From IMG/VR virus record IMGVR_UViG_3300047554_000625, positions 1-49,977 of that record: 49,977 nt of DNA; one strand, 5' to 3'. The notes beneath the pieces were generated by a model. That model was not told the origin of the DNA. It did not search any database and saw nothing but the letters and a program-made list of their open reading frames with translations. Positions 22,932 through 30,924 of the stretch are shown piece by piece. This DNA comes from a virus. How positions within the stretch are numbered: position 1 is the first letter of the stretch; each line of letters starts with the position of its first letter. Made by a program: the position numbers and the translations under genes.

Positions 22932-23933
22932 ATGCCTTTCTACGAACAAGCCCCGCAGGGAACTCAGTTCACTAACATTACCTCGTCTGTATTTATTCCT
23001 GAAATTTGGAAACGTGACATCATTCGCAGACGTGATGACAGCCTAGTTATGAAAGGTTGTATTTCTATGATTGACTTCCGTGGGGAAAAAGGTGACACCA
23101 TCTATATTCCTTACGTTAGTGACATGGCGGTGAACAGTAAGGTACAAGGTTATCCTGTGACCTATCAAAGTTACAGTGACAGACGTTGGCAAATGGTCGT
23201 TAACCGTTACAAAGAAGTGTCCTTCGCTATTGACAAGCTTCTTGAAATTCAGTCCAGTCATGACCTTCGTTCTATATACACTGAACGTGCTGGTTTCGCA
23301 TTGGCTCGTGACATCGAACACGCTATTTTGGCTGAACGTGCCACTATCAATGGTTATAACTCGGCAAGTAACGTCATTACGTCTGGCGCACCGTTAGACT
23401 ACACTGATATTTTGGCTGCGTCTGAGATTCTTGACAACCTTAACATTCCCCGTGAAGGTCGTAAACTAATCATCTCCCCTAGCCAACACGCTTCCTTGTT
23501 AACTCAGCCCGAGTTTATCAATGCTGACTACAGTAGTGAAAAACGAGTTGAAACTGGTCGTGTAGGTAGTTGTCTTGGTATTCCTATCATGATGACTTCG
23601 TCACTCAAAGTTAACTCTACCTCTGGGTTCGTTAATGGTGAGGGTGCTACTGGAAGCCCAACTGCTGGTATGAGTGGTTCGTTATACTACCCCACTCAGT
23701 CCCCCGCATTACGTGATGGTACAAGTGTTACTGCCTCCGCTCTAACTGCTGGGTATCACACCGCTATGCTAATCCATCCAGACTGGGCTAAACTCGCTAT
23801 GGTTAAGTCTCCTAACGTAGACTATGACTGGTCTGTTGACTACCAAGAACACCACATCGTACTAACTCAAATTTACGATGTAGAGTGTTACCGCCCAGAC
23901 CACGCGGTGCTAATTAACACAACCGAGTCGTAG
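22932..23933 (+). CDS. major capsid protein
   Basis: 333 residues with HK97-fold-type organisation: SVFIPEIWKRDIIRRRDDSL at the start, a helical spine (SIYTERAGFALARDIEHAIL), and a P-domain segment (REGRKLIISPSQHASLLTQP). Strong ribosome site (AGGAGATTAGACT ATG). It follows portal and scaffold as expected. The C-terminus is LINTTES, echoed by the next gene. Confidence 0.88.
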   Translation: MPFYEQAPQGTQFTNITSSVFIPEIWKRDIIRRRDDSLVMKGCISMIDFRGEKGDTIYIPYVSDMAVNSKVQGYPVTYQSYSDRRWQMVVNRYKEVSFAIDKLLEIQSSHDLRSIYTERAGFALARDIEHAILAERATINGYNSASNVITSGAPLDYTDILAASEILDNLNIPREGRKLIISPSQHASLLTQPEFINADYSSEKRVETGRVGSCLGIPIMMTSSLKVNSTSGFVNGEGATGSPTAGMSGSLYYPTQSPALRDGTSVTASALTAGYHTAMLIHPDWAKLAMVKSPNVDYDWSVDYQEHHIVLTQIYDVECYRPDHAVLINTTES

Positions 23934-23970
23934 TGCTAGTTCTAGGCAAGTGTGTTGAAAGGAAACTTAA

Positions 23971-24378
23971 ATGACAAGCCTAGACCAGACAAAACAATGC
24001 CCAGTATGCGGAACAACCCATACTGGGTTTAAACTTGGAAGAAATATATGTAGAGATTGTCACAACAAAGCCCAACGTGACAACCACAACAAACGTAAGC
24101 AAAGTTTGGAATGGGACGCTAAACACAAACTCATTCAACGTAAGAACCACTTAATGAACAAATACGGGTTAACCGTAGAAGAGGCTGACGCTATGTATGC
24201 CAAGGGTTGTGAAGTGTGTGGTTCTACAGACAGGATGTGTATTGACCACAACCACAAGACAGGTAAAGTTAGAGGAGCTTTGTGCAGCAGGTGTAACACA
24301 GCCTTGGGTATGCTACTAGATGACCCTAAACACGCGGCTAGGCTAGTTGAGTATATCATTAACACCACTGAGTCTTAA
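23971..24378 (+). CDS. HNH recombination endonuclease VII-like protein
   Basis: 135 residues. An N-terminal zinc finger (CPVCGTTHTG...CRDC) precedes an endonuclease VII-type domain: CEVCGS, IDHNHKTGKVRGALCSRCN, ALGMLLDDP, with catalytic His in DHNH. It sits as a single cassette between the capsid and lysis genes, a common site for free-standing homing endonucleases; it could also be a Holliday-junction nuclease. Its C-terminal IINTTES resembles the capsid end. Confidence 0.88.
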   Translation: MTSLDQTKQCPVCGTTHTGFKLGRNICRDCHNKAQRDNHNKRKQSLEWDAKHKLIQRKNHLMNKYGLTVEEADAMYAKGCEVCGSTDRMCIDHNHKTGKVRGALCSRCNTALGMLLDDPKHAARLVEYIINTTES

Positions 24379-24397
24379 TTCTGACTAACTAGCTAAA

Positions 24398-24426
24398 CCT
24401 CCCTTGAAATATAGGGAGGCTTTATT
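24398..24426 (+). terminator. hairpin terminator that also buries the endolysin ribosome site
   Basis: CCTCCCT (24398-24404), 8-base loop, AGGGAGG (24413-24419), then CTTTATT. The 3' arm is exactly the Shine-Dalgarno sequence for the ATG at 24427. Its place after the capsid gene matches the T-phi terminator of T7. The U-tract is short, so read-through is expected. Confidence 0.55.
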
Positions 24427-24921
24427 ATGACTACTGTTTCGGAGAACTTCGCTTTACTTGTGAAGTACGCTAAACAGTTCAAGTTTACATTACGTGAGTT
24501 TGCTTACCTGCTTGCAACGGTAGAACACGAAACTGCGGGTACTTTCCAACCCATTGAGGAATACGGTGGGAAGAAGGCTCGTTATGCTCCTTGGTACGGA
24601 AGAGGCTTTGTTCAACTTACTTGGCTAGGTAATTATAAGAAATACGCCTTGTTACTTGGTGTTCCACTAGGTGACGGGTCTTGGGCTTTAGATGCAGACA
24701 AAGCAGCTTTCATCATCTGCCACGGTATGCGTCATGGTGTGTTCACTGGTAAACGCCTTGGTCATTACTTCAGCGAACGTGTGACGGATTACTTACACGC
24801 CCGCAAAATGATTAACGGTATGGACAAAGCTGAACATATCATGGAGCTTGCCCAGAAGTGGGAACGTAAGCTGCTTAAAGGTGAAGTTAAAGAGTTCAAC
24901 AAGAAGGAGTTCAATTACTAA
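24427..24921 (+). CDS. endolysin, glycoside hydrolase family 19-like
   Basis: 164 residues without a signal peptide. GH19 chitinase-type motifs seen in phage lysins: ATVEHETAGTFQPIEE (residues 30-45, containing the catalytic Glu pair), WYGRGFVQLTWLGNY, and DYLHARKMINGMD near the C-terminus. It cleaves peptidoglycan glycan chains at lysis and needs a holin. The ribosome site is locked in a hairpin that may delay synthesis. Confidence 0.9.
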   Translation: MTTVSENFALLVKYAKQFKFTLREFAYLLATVEHETAGTFQPIEEYGGKKARYAPWYGRGFVQLTWLGNYKKYALLLGVPLGDGSWALDADKAAFIICHGMRHGVFTGKRLGHYFSERVTDYLHARKMINGMDKAEHIMELAQKWERKLLKGEVKEFNKKEFNY

Positions 24922-24922
24922 A

Positions 24923-25066
24923 ATGAAACTAGACCCAAGCGTAGTATGTGTTGTGTTAGTAGTCGGTTGTCTTGTGCTTCTTGGTGTAGACAACAAGCTT
25001 GACGTTAAGGACGTTATGATAGGGGCTACTGCTGGTTACTTCGGTTACGTCTCTAATAAGGAGTAG
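24923..25066 (+). CDS. holin candidate (47 aa)
   Basis: Starts at ATG 24923, one base after the endolysin stop. One strong membrane helix (VVCVVLVVGCLVLLG) is followed by a charged turn and a second weaker hydrophobic segment (VMIGATAGYFGYV). Size, topology and position beside the endolysin suggest a holin. A second candidate is the 81-residue protein at 28919. Confidence 0.6.
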   Translation: MKLDPSVVCVVLVVGCLVLLGVDNKLDVKDVMIGATAGYFGYVSNKE

Positions 25067-25069
25067 TCC

Positions 25070-25771
25070 ATGCCTACGTCAACTAGAACCAAGTTACAGG
25101 TAGTTAACAGTGTTCTCAACTCAGTCGGGGAAAGAGCCTTGGGTACGTCTGGTACTCAGATAGGCAGCATAGTCGTTGACTGTATTCGTGAAGCACTGTT
25201 CGACTTGTCTACCTCAGCAAGTTGGAACGAGTTACGTAGCTTTGTCGGGGGTACTTGGTCTACTGACCAATGTACTCTCGCCTCTAATGTAGTCAAAATA
25301 GCGGGGGTTTACTGGTATTCCTCCCCTACAGGACTTCCCGAGTCAAGCTACGACTATTCTCGTTACCCAGTCCAGTTCGTTACGCTAGAGGAGTATCTGT
25401 ACTTCCCGTTATACCCGTACACGAACTCAGCAAGAAATTATCCTAAATACTGGACACAGGTAGAGTCCAACGTTGTCAGAGTAAACCCTTACCCGAATGA
25501 CGGTACAGAACAGGCTAAGTTAACCTTTGACGTTTATTCATTCCCGCCAGTACCAACTAACGATTCAGACACGTTTACTTGCTCAGACTTTTTCGTTAAC
25601 CTAGTCCAGATGAAGTCAACTTCACTGTTCTCACTTAAATACTTAGGAGACGTGCAGATGCACAAACTCTGGGACGATGAGTACGAGAAACTGAGAAGAA
25701 AACAACTTGTCTACCAAACAGGCTTACCTAGTGGTGGTTACACCATGTTCAGAGGACGAAGAAATGCGTAA
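25070..25771 (+). CDS. tail tubular protein A-like (T7 gp11)
   Basis: 233 residues. The N-terminus VVNSVLNSVGERAL is the hallmark of gp11-type gatekeeper/adaptor proteins, which connect the portal to the nozzle. A beta segment in the middle and a C-terminal helix (LWDDEYEKLRRKQL) fit the family. It lies directly upstream of tail tubular B. Confidence 0.85.
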   Translation: MPTSTRTKLQVVNSVLNSVGERALGTSGTQIGSIVVDCIREALFDLSTSASWNELRSFVGGTWSTDQCTLASNVVKIAGVYWYSSPTGLPESSYDYSRYPVQFVTLEEYLYFPLYPYTNSARNYPKYWTQVESNVVRVNPYPNDGTEQAKLTFDVYSFPPVPTNDSDTFTCSDFFVNLVQMKSTSLFSLKYLGDVQMHKLWDDEYEKLRRKQLVYQTGLPSGGYTMFRGRRNA

Positions 25772-28700
25772 CGAGGATAACAAGTTCATCCAGCAGCAGA
25801 ACCAGTCAGCAGGACGTACCACTGATAAGGATATGTTTGTATTGGATAATTACGGTGGTGTTAACAAGACATCATCCCCGATTAACATTCCATACACAGA
25901 CTCACCAGACATGATGAACATGGACATCACGCTGAGTGGTCACGTCAAGAAGCGCGCTGGAAGTATCCTACGTAAGTTTCTTAACTACGGTACTGCGCCT
26001 AAAGGGATGTGGATGGGTACGTTTCTTTTACCTAGTGGTGAACTACTTCTACTTGCCAAACTAGAAGAAAGTTTGTTAGTGTACCTGTGTCCAGAGAAGG
26101 AAAGTAATGACGAACTAACTCTAGTAGAAGGTAAGTACAACATCTGGTCAGAAAGAGCCAAGTACGTAAAACCAAGTGTGGTATTAACTTCCGAAGCTAC
26201 GCCTAGGTTCATATTTGCTACTGGTGTTGACCCAGTCGTGGAATTAAACCTAGTGTACAAGAAGTTACTTACTAACAGTAGTGGTTATCCTTATGAGACA
26301 AGCCCATCACCACAGTCCTACGACACGTTCATACAAGGTACTACCCAAACTACCTTAGTGTCAACTTTGTCTGTAGGAAATACCACTACGTACACTACTG
26401 CTGTGGCACTTACGCCAAACTCAGAGTGTACCACCATAAGCTTTGTTGCTACTAGGTGGGGCGCAGCTATGCGAAGGACTGCCGACCAAGTAATGGGACA
26501 AGGTTACAGGTTTAACCTCTACACTGGGGCTAACCCGAACATAGAAGAGAAATTAGTTCAAATACCTGTGGAGATACAGAGAGGTGTTATTGAGGACGCG
26601 GCAGCTTTCACAATGGGCTACGGTACACTTCCCATAACCCTATACTACCAGAACACGTCCACAAGCACAGCGTTTACCTACGCTAATCCTCCAGCAACAG
26701 CCACTGAGTACGCATTCTCGTCTGGTATTGTACCTGCTGCAACTACAGACTACGTCACATTCGGCTCTACCTACGTAGCTTTTGGTGCATTAGCCGCGTC
26801 TGGTACTGCTGCCACGTCCGTGTACTTCCACAGACAACACTTCTTGTGGTTAAACGGTGGGAGGTCGCTTTACCTAGACAACCTGTCTGTAGTGGACAAT
26901 CTAGGTGTGTCTTGGGCGCAAGAGACTGACACAACTAGACAGGCTCACTCGGCTGTGTCTAAAAAGTTCATGTTGTACAACAACACCACTCAGGTTACAT
27001 CTACCAGTGGTGTAACTTGTAACGGTATAGGGTTCACTGCGGACTACCCGCAAGGTCTTAACTGTGACTGGGTGGAAATACTAGACGCTTCTAGTACTGG
27101 TTTAGGTATTCTGTGGTTCTCTAACAAGTACAATATGAGGTTGTTCTCATTAACCACCAGAAGTTACGATGGTCTTGTTCGACCCGTGTACGGTTTGGGT
27201 ATGTACCAGAACGCTGAGATTAGTGCTTATCCACGGTACTTAGCTTTGTTCCAAGGTAGGTTATACCTGTCTGGGTTCAGTAACGACCCAATGTTGGTAC
27301 TTGTAAGTAACGTCACCGACAATGGTTCTTACTACAGTTACCAGAATTTTGACGTATTATACTCAGACTCTACGTTAGCCTACAACCCAGTAGAACTACG
27401 TATTGACTCTGGAAGTGACGACTTAGTCACTGGTATGATTAATTGGCAAAACAGCCTGTTCATATTTACCAAACACTCAGTTAGACGGTTGTTTGCAAGT
27501 AATGGAACTATAACCCCGACAGACGTTCAGTTAAGTTTAGTTGGTAGTGTAGGATGTGTAAGCTTCGATACTATTACCAAGACAGACCGTAACGTACACT
27601 TCCTTAGTGATTCTGGGTTCTACAAAGTAGACCTGATAGTCGAGGTAGGAAACTACTACGTAGAGGATGTTGGTATTAAAGTTAACAGGTACTTTACTGA
27701 GTCGTCCGACCTAAGCAGGTCTTGGGCATTCTGGAATCAAAAGACGGACTCTATCTGGTTGTGTATTCCTGACAAGTTCGAGTCAGAATACGCAAGGGAG
27801 ATGTTAGTGTACTTTGCTAAGAGAGATGCTTGGAGTGTTTACTCTACGTACAAAACCTACTTTAATGCTGCTTGTGGAACTACATCAGAGGGTAGGGTGT
27901 TTCTGTATATGATAGAACGGGTTAATACCGTGGTAGACTCAGAACTAACCTATGACGTTAACGGGGCATGGGGGTTTATTACTGAGTTTGATAGAACAGA
28001 CTTGGCAGTAGACTTCTACCAAGAAGTTACTTATGCTGAACTAGCTGCGGGTTACAAGCCAGTTGGTTTGTTTAGTCCCAACAATTACAAGACCTTATCT
28101 AGTGGTAAGTACGTGTACAGCCTACTGTCTGTCACAGACGTTGACGGGTTTAGAATCCTACCAGTAGAAAACTACTACGACTACCTAGATATGTCTATAT
28201 GGGACAGTACAATAACTACAGTTAAAGAGTACCTTACTGGCGGAGAAGACTACACACTGAACTACGTGACTAATACAGTCAAAGTACTGACAAGCTTCGC
28301 CGATGGAGATAAGCTGTTATTTAGTACCAGAGTTCCAGATAACCAGTACGGAAGTTGGGTGTCTATCTACGAGAACACTACTGAACTAACTGCTGGTACT
28401 GAGTTTAACCTCGTTACTGGGTCTAGAACTAACGGTGGTAACTCTACTGTTACGTTTAACTCAGGGTATGGAGACTCAACTGCTTCCTACTCTCTTGGCG
28501 TAGTTTACCCGTGTTGGCACGTAACACCATCCTACACTAGGGATAACCCAGACAGAATGAAACAAGCTGTCCACTATATAGGGTACTACAACAACAGAAA
28601 TTTCTCTGAGTTGAATGACGACAGTACCTATAAGGTGAACGTTGAGGTTGATGTAGCCTTCATGTACAACGATACCAGAACAGGCTATACATCTGCTGAC

Positions 28701-28919
28701 GTGTACCGAGGCACTGACTTGGTATGGGATATGTCCATATTCGGCACTGGTGAGTCAATAGTTCAAGAGACAGAGGTTTCAAGAATACGCGAACCTATAC
28801 TTGGCAGTGGTTACTCATTGTCCGTGTGTAACTTCAACATGAGTCCAGCCAGTATGGAGCTTGTCGGGTACGAGATAGAAACCAAGACTAAAGGTAAAAA
28901 TAGTAGAGGACACTGGTAA
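25764..28919 (+). CDS. tail tubular protein B-like nozzle protein (T7 gp12)
   Basis: 1,051 residues from ATG 25764; the earlier frame is antiframe to the previous gene. Large, beta-rich. NYGGVNKTSSPINIPYTDSP and MDITLSGHVKKRAGS match gp12-type openings, and FTKHSVRRLFASNG the beta-propeller core. Longer than T7 gp12 (794), so extra surface domains are present. It forms the tail nozzle. Confidence 0.82.
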   Translation: MRNEDNKFIQQQNQSAGRTTDKDMFVLDNYGGVNKTSSPINIPYTDSPDMMNMDITLSGHVKKRAGSILRKFLNYGTAPKGMWMGTFLLPSGELLLLAKLEESLLVYLCPEKESNDELTLVEGKYNIWSERAKYVKPSVVLTSEATPRFIFATGVDPVVELNLVYKKLLTNSSGYPYETSPSPQSYDTFIQGTTQTTLVSTLSVGNTTTYTTAVALTPNSECTTISFVATRWGAAMRRTADQVMGQGYRFNLYTGANPNIEEKLVQIPVEIQRGVIEDAAAFTMGYGTLPITLYYQNTSTSTAFTYANPPATATEYAFSSGIVPAATTDYVTFGSTYVAFGALAASGTAATSVYFHRQHFLWLNGGRSLYLDNLSVVDNLGVSWAQETDTTRQAHSAVSKKFMLYNNTTQVTSTSGVTCNGIGFTADYPQGLNCDWVEILDASSTGLGILWFSNKYNMRLFSLTTRSYDGLVRPVYGLGMYQNAEISAYPRYLALFQGRLYLSGFSNDPMLVLVSNVTDNGSYYSYQNFDVLYSDSTLAYNPVELRIDSGSDDLVTGMINWQNSLFIFTKHSVRRLFASNGTITPTDVQLSLVGSVGCVSFDTITKTDRNVHFLSDSGFYKVDLIVEVGNYYVEDVGIKVNRYFTESSDLSRSWAFWNQKTDSIWLCIPDKFESEYAREMLVYFAKRDAWSVYSTYKTYFNAACGTTSEGRVFLYMIERVNTVVDSELTYDVNGAWGFITEFDRTDLAVDFYQEVTYAELAAGYKPVGLFSPNNYKTLSSGKYVYSLLSVTDVDGFRILPVENYYDYLDMSIWDSTITTVKEYLTGGEDYTLNYVTNTVKVLTSFADGDKLLFSTRVPDNQYGSWVSIYENTTELTAGTEFNLVTGSRTNGGNSTVTFNSGYGDSTASYSLGVVYPCWHVTPSYTRDNPDRMKQAVHYIGYYNNRNFSELNDDSTYKVNVEVDVAFMYNDTRTGYTSADVYRGTDLVWDMSIFGTGESIVQETEVSRIREPILGSGYSLSVCNFNMSPASMELVGYEIETKTKGKNSRGHW

Positions 28920-29164
28920 TGTTCCAACTTAGTGACGACCAAAAGAAGTGGTTAAAGATTATCGGTGTGGCTTTCATCGTTGTAGGTAACGTTGTCATGT
29001 CTATCCTAGGCTTTGCCACGGGGACAGGTAAGCTCATGTCTAGCCAGTGTGAGGAGTGGCTACTTACCCATGACGAGTTTACTGCTCCCCCGCAGAACTG
29101 TGGTCAGGAGATTAAATACCTGAAAAAGAGGTGTGACAAGGAGGTGAAGGAACATGGTTTTTAG
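28919..29164 (+). CDS. small membrane protein, possible holin or spanin (81 aa)
   Basis: An N-terminal amphipathic segment, then a membrane helix (IIGVAFIVVGNVVMSILGFA), then a Cys-containing, charged C-terminal part (CEEWLL...NCGQEIKYLKKRCDKE). A single-span protein between tail and ejection genes fits a T7 gp17.5-like holin or an i-spanin. The start overlaps the preceding stop. Confidence 0.55.
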   Translation: MFQLSDDQKKWLKIIGVAFIVVGNVVMSILGFATGTGKLMSSQCEEWLLTHDEFTAPPQNCGQEIKYLKKRCDKEVKEHGF

Positions 29165-29378
29165 CATGATATTGTGTTGGTTATTCTTTACTGGTATTAA
29201 GGAGGTTCAGGATGGGGGCGGCATTACCTGTGATTGGTCTGGCTATATCGGGGATTGGAACAGTGGCTGGCATAGCTGGTCAAGCAGGGAGTGGCGGAGG
29301 GACAATATACACTGCCGACTCGAAAGCGAAGTACCAAGCAGACCTAGAAGCACTGAAATTAGCGGAGTACAACGCTAA
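29154..29378 (+). CDS. possible overlapping small membrane peptide (up to 74 aa)
   Basis: ATG 29154 has a very good ribosome site (GGAGG nine bases upstream) and encodes a hydrophobic start (MVFSMILCWLFFTGI), then runs 167 bases out of frame into the next gene. It may be a genuine Rz1-like or leader peptide or simply an open frame. No lipobox is seen. Confidence 0.3.
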   Translation: MVFSMILCWLFFTGIKEVQDGGGITCDWSGYIGDWNSGWHSWSSREWRRDNIHCRLESEVPSRPRSTEISGVQR

Positions 29379-30915
29379 GCAACGGGAGTCGTTAATTGCC
29401 CAAGAAAGACTGGCTGCTCAGGACTTTGCTAAGTTTCAACACGAACAGATGCTTATGCAACTGAATAGTGAAACTGAGTTAGCCACCCTAGGACTTCAAC
29501 AACAGTGGGAGGCAATTAACTACGCGAGAAACATCGACAAGCAAGTCGGGCAAATGGAGAAGTTCATGTCTAACGCCTCGCTTGAGTCAGCAAGACAGGG
29601 TGTAGAAACCCAGTATGAACAGACTAAGCGGCAACTTGGCTTAGACCAGTTTGACCGACAGTCTCAGCTTGGCTTCAAAGACAGAGGACGTGACTTGCAG
29701 GGTGCTGGCTTGTCTGCTCAAGAAGCTGGATTAGCTTTGGAAGAAAACAAACTAGGTACAAAGAAAGCCCAGTTAGACCAACAGGGTGCAGAGGCTCGAC
29801 AACAGATAGGCAACCAAGAACTAGACCTAGGCTTAAAAGAACAGGAGTTTGCTCAGGGTCAGTTCCAAGCAGAACAAGGTCTACAGAGTCAAGAAAGCCA
29901 AGCAAGTACAAGTAAGAACCTAGCCTTGGCTCAGGCAGACGAAGCTAAGAGACAAGCCCTTAACGAAATGTTACGGGTATTCTCTGGTAACGAACGAGAC
30001 TTTGCCAAGTATCAGGCTATGCTAACTGCTAACGGAGTTAACCTTGGTGGTAACGTTCAGTTTGACCAAAACATGAACCAAGAAATACAGGGTCAGATGC
30101 AGGGTATCCAGAACCAAGCCAGCATGAGTAAAACCTCTGCGGGCATTCAGCAAGGGTACACCCAGTCTCAGATAGGTCAACAACGGTCTGGCTTAGCTGC
30201 TCAGGCTAACTTGGCTAATCAAGGTTTCAGTCAAGCAAGACAACAGTTTGGTCAAGCTAGGCAGAACATTGATGTAAACCAAGCTTTGGCTAACCAGCAA
30301 CTTAGTCAAGCCCAACGTGGTATTGACTTGTCTAAGAGTGGTCTTCTACTAGACAGGCACAGGTTGGACTTAGACAGAGAATACGATGTGTTCTCTATGT
30401 CGATACTTCCTGACCTCCGTATGCAACAGGCACTAGAACAAGCCAAGACCCAGAAGGTTCAGAGTTTGTTTGGTATTAACTCACAACAAGTGGGCGAAGA
30501 CTTTGCCCGTACAACACAAGATACAGTAGAGGACAGACAATATGAGCTTGACAGGACTGGTTATGAAGAAGGTCTTAAAGCTGTGCCTAAGAACTATGAC
30601 TACCAAAGGAAGGCGGCTGATAGTTCGTACCTTTCGGCTCTTGGCTCATCGTCAACTCAAGCGGAAGCCGCACTCGCTATGTTGGCAGCTAATCAACATG
30701 GTCTGTTGTCTGGTCTTGGACAAGGTCTAGCCAACGGTACACAAACTGGGTACAGACCTTCATCTAACACTGCTGCGGGCATAGCTAATGCTTTGGGCAG
30801 CATCGGCGGGTTTATGGGGCAGCTACAGGGATACCTTGGCGCACGTAACATGAACTCGTCTACTGGAGGTTCTTCTCAGTTTATGGGTATGGACTCTGGG
30901 CATAGTTGGAAATAG
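29212..30915 (+). CDS. internal virion protein, T7 gp14-like
   Basis: 567 residues. AGGAGG before ATG 29212. A Gly/Ala hydrophobic N-terminus (LPVIGLAISGIGTVAGIAGQ) resembles membrane-inserting ejection protein starts; long Gln/Ala/Leu-rich coiled coils follow (SAQEAGLALEENKLGTKKAQ). T7 gp14 forms the outer-membrane pore of the ejected tunnel. It is about three times longer than T7 gp14, so the match is by layout and position. Confidence 0.65.
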   Translation: MGAALPVIGLAISGIGTVAGIAGQAGSGGGTIYTADSKAKYQADLEALKLAEYNAKQRESLIAQERLAAQDFAKFQHEQMLMQLNSETELATLGLQQQWEAINYARNIDKQVGQMEKFMSNASLESARQGVETQYEQTKRQLGLDQFDRQSQLGFKDRGRDLQGAGLSAQEAGLALEENKLGTKKAQLDQQGAEARQQIGNQELDLGLKEQEFAQGQFQAEQGLQSQESQASTSKNLALAQADEAKRQALNEMLRVFSGNERDFAKYQAMLTANGVNLGGNVQFDQNMNQEIQGQMQGIQNQASMSKTSAGIQQGYTQSQIGQQRSGLAAQANLANQGFSQARQQFGQARQNIDVNQALANQQLSQAQRGIDLSKSGLLLDRHRLDLDREYDVFSMSILPDLRMQQALEQAKTQKVQSLFGINSQQVGEDFARTTQDTVEDRQYELDRTGYEEGLKAVPKNYDYQRKAADSSYLSALGSSSTQAEAALAMLAANQHGLLSGLGQGLANGTQTGYRPSSNTAAGIANALGSIGGFMGQLQGYLGARNMNSSTGGSSQFMGMDSGHSWK

Positions 30916-30924
30916 AGGTAACAA

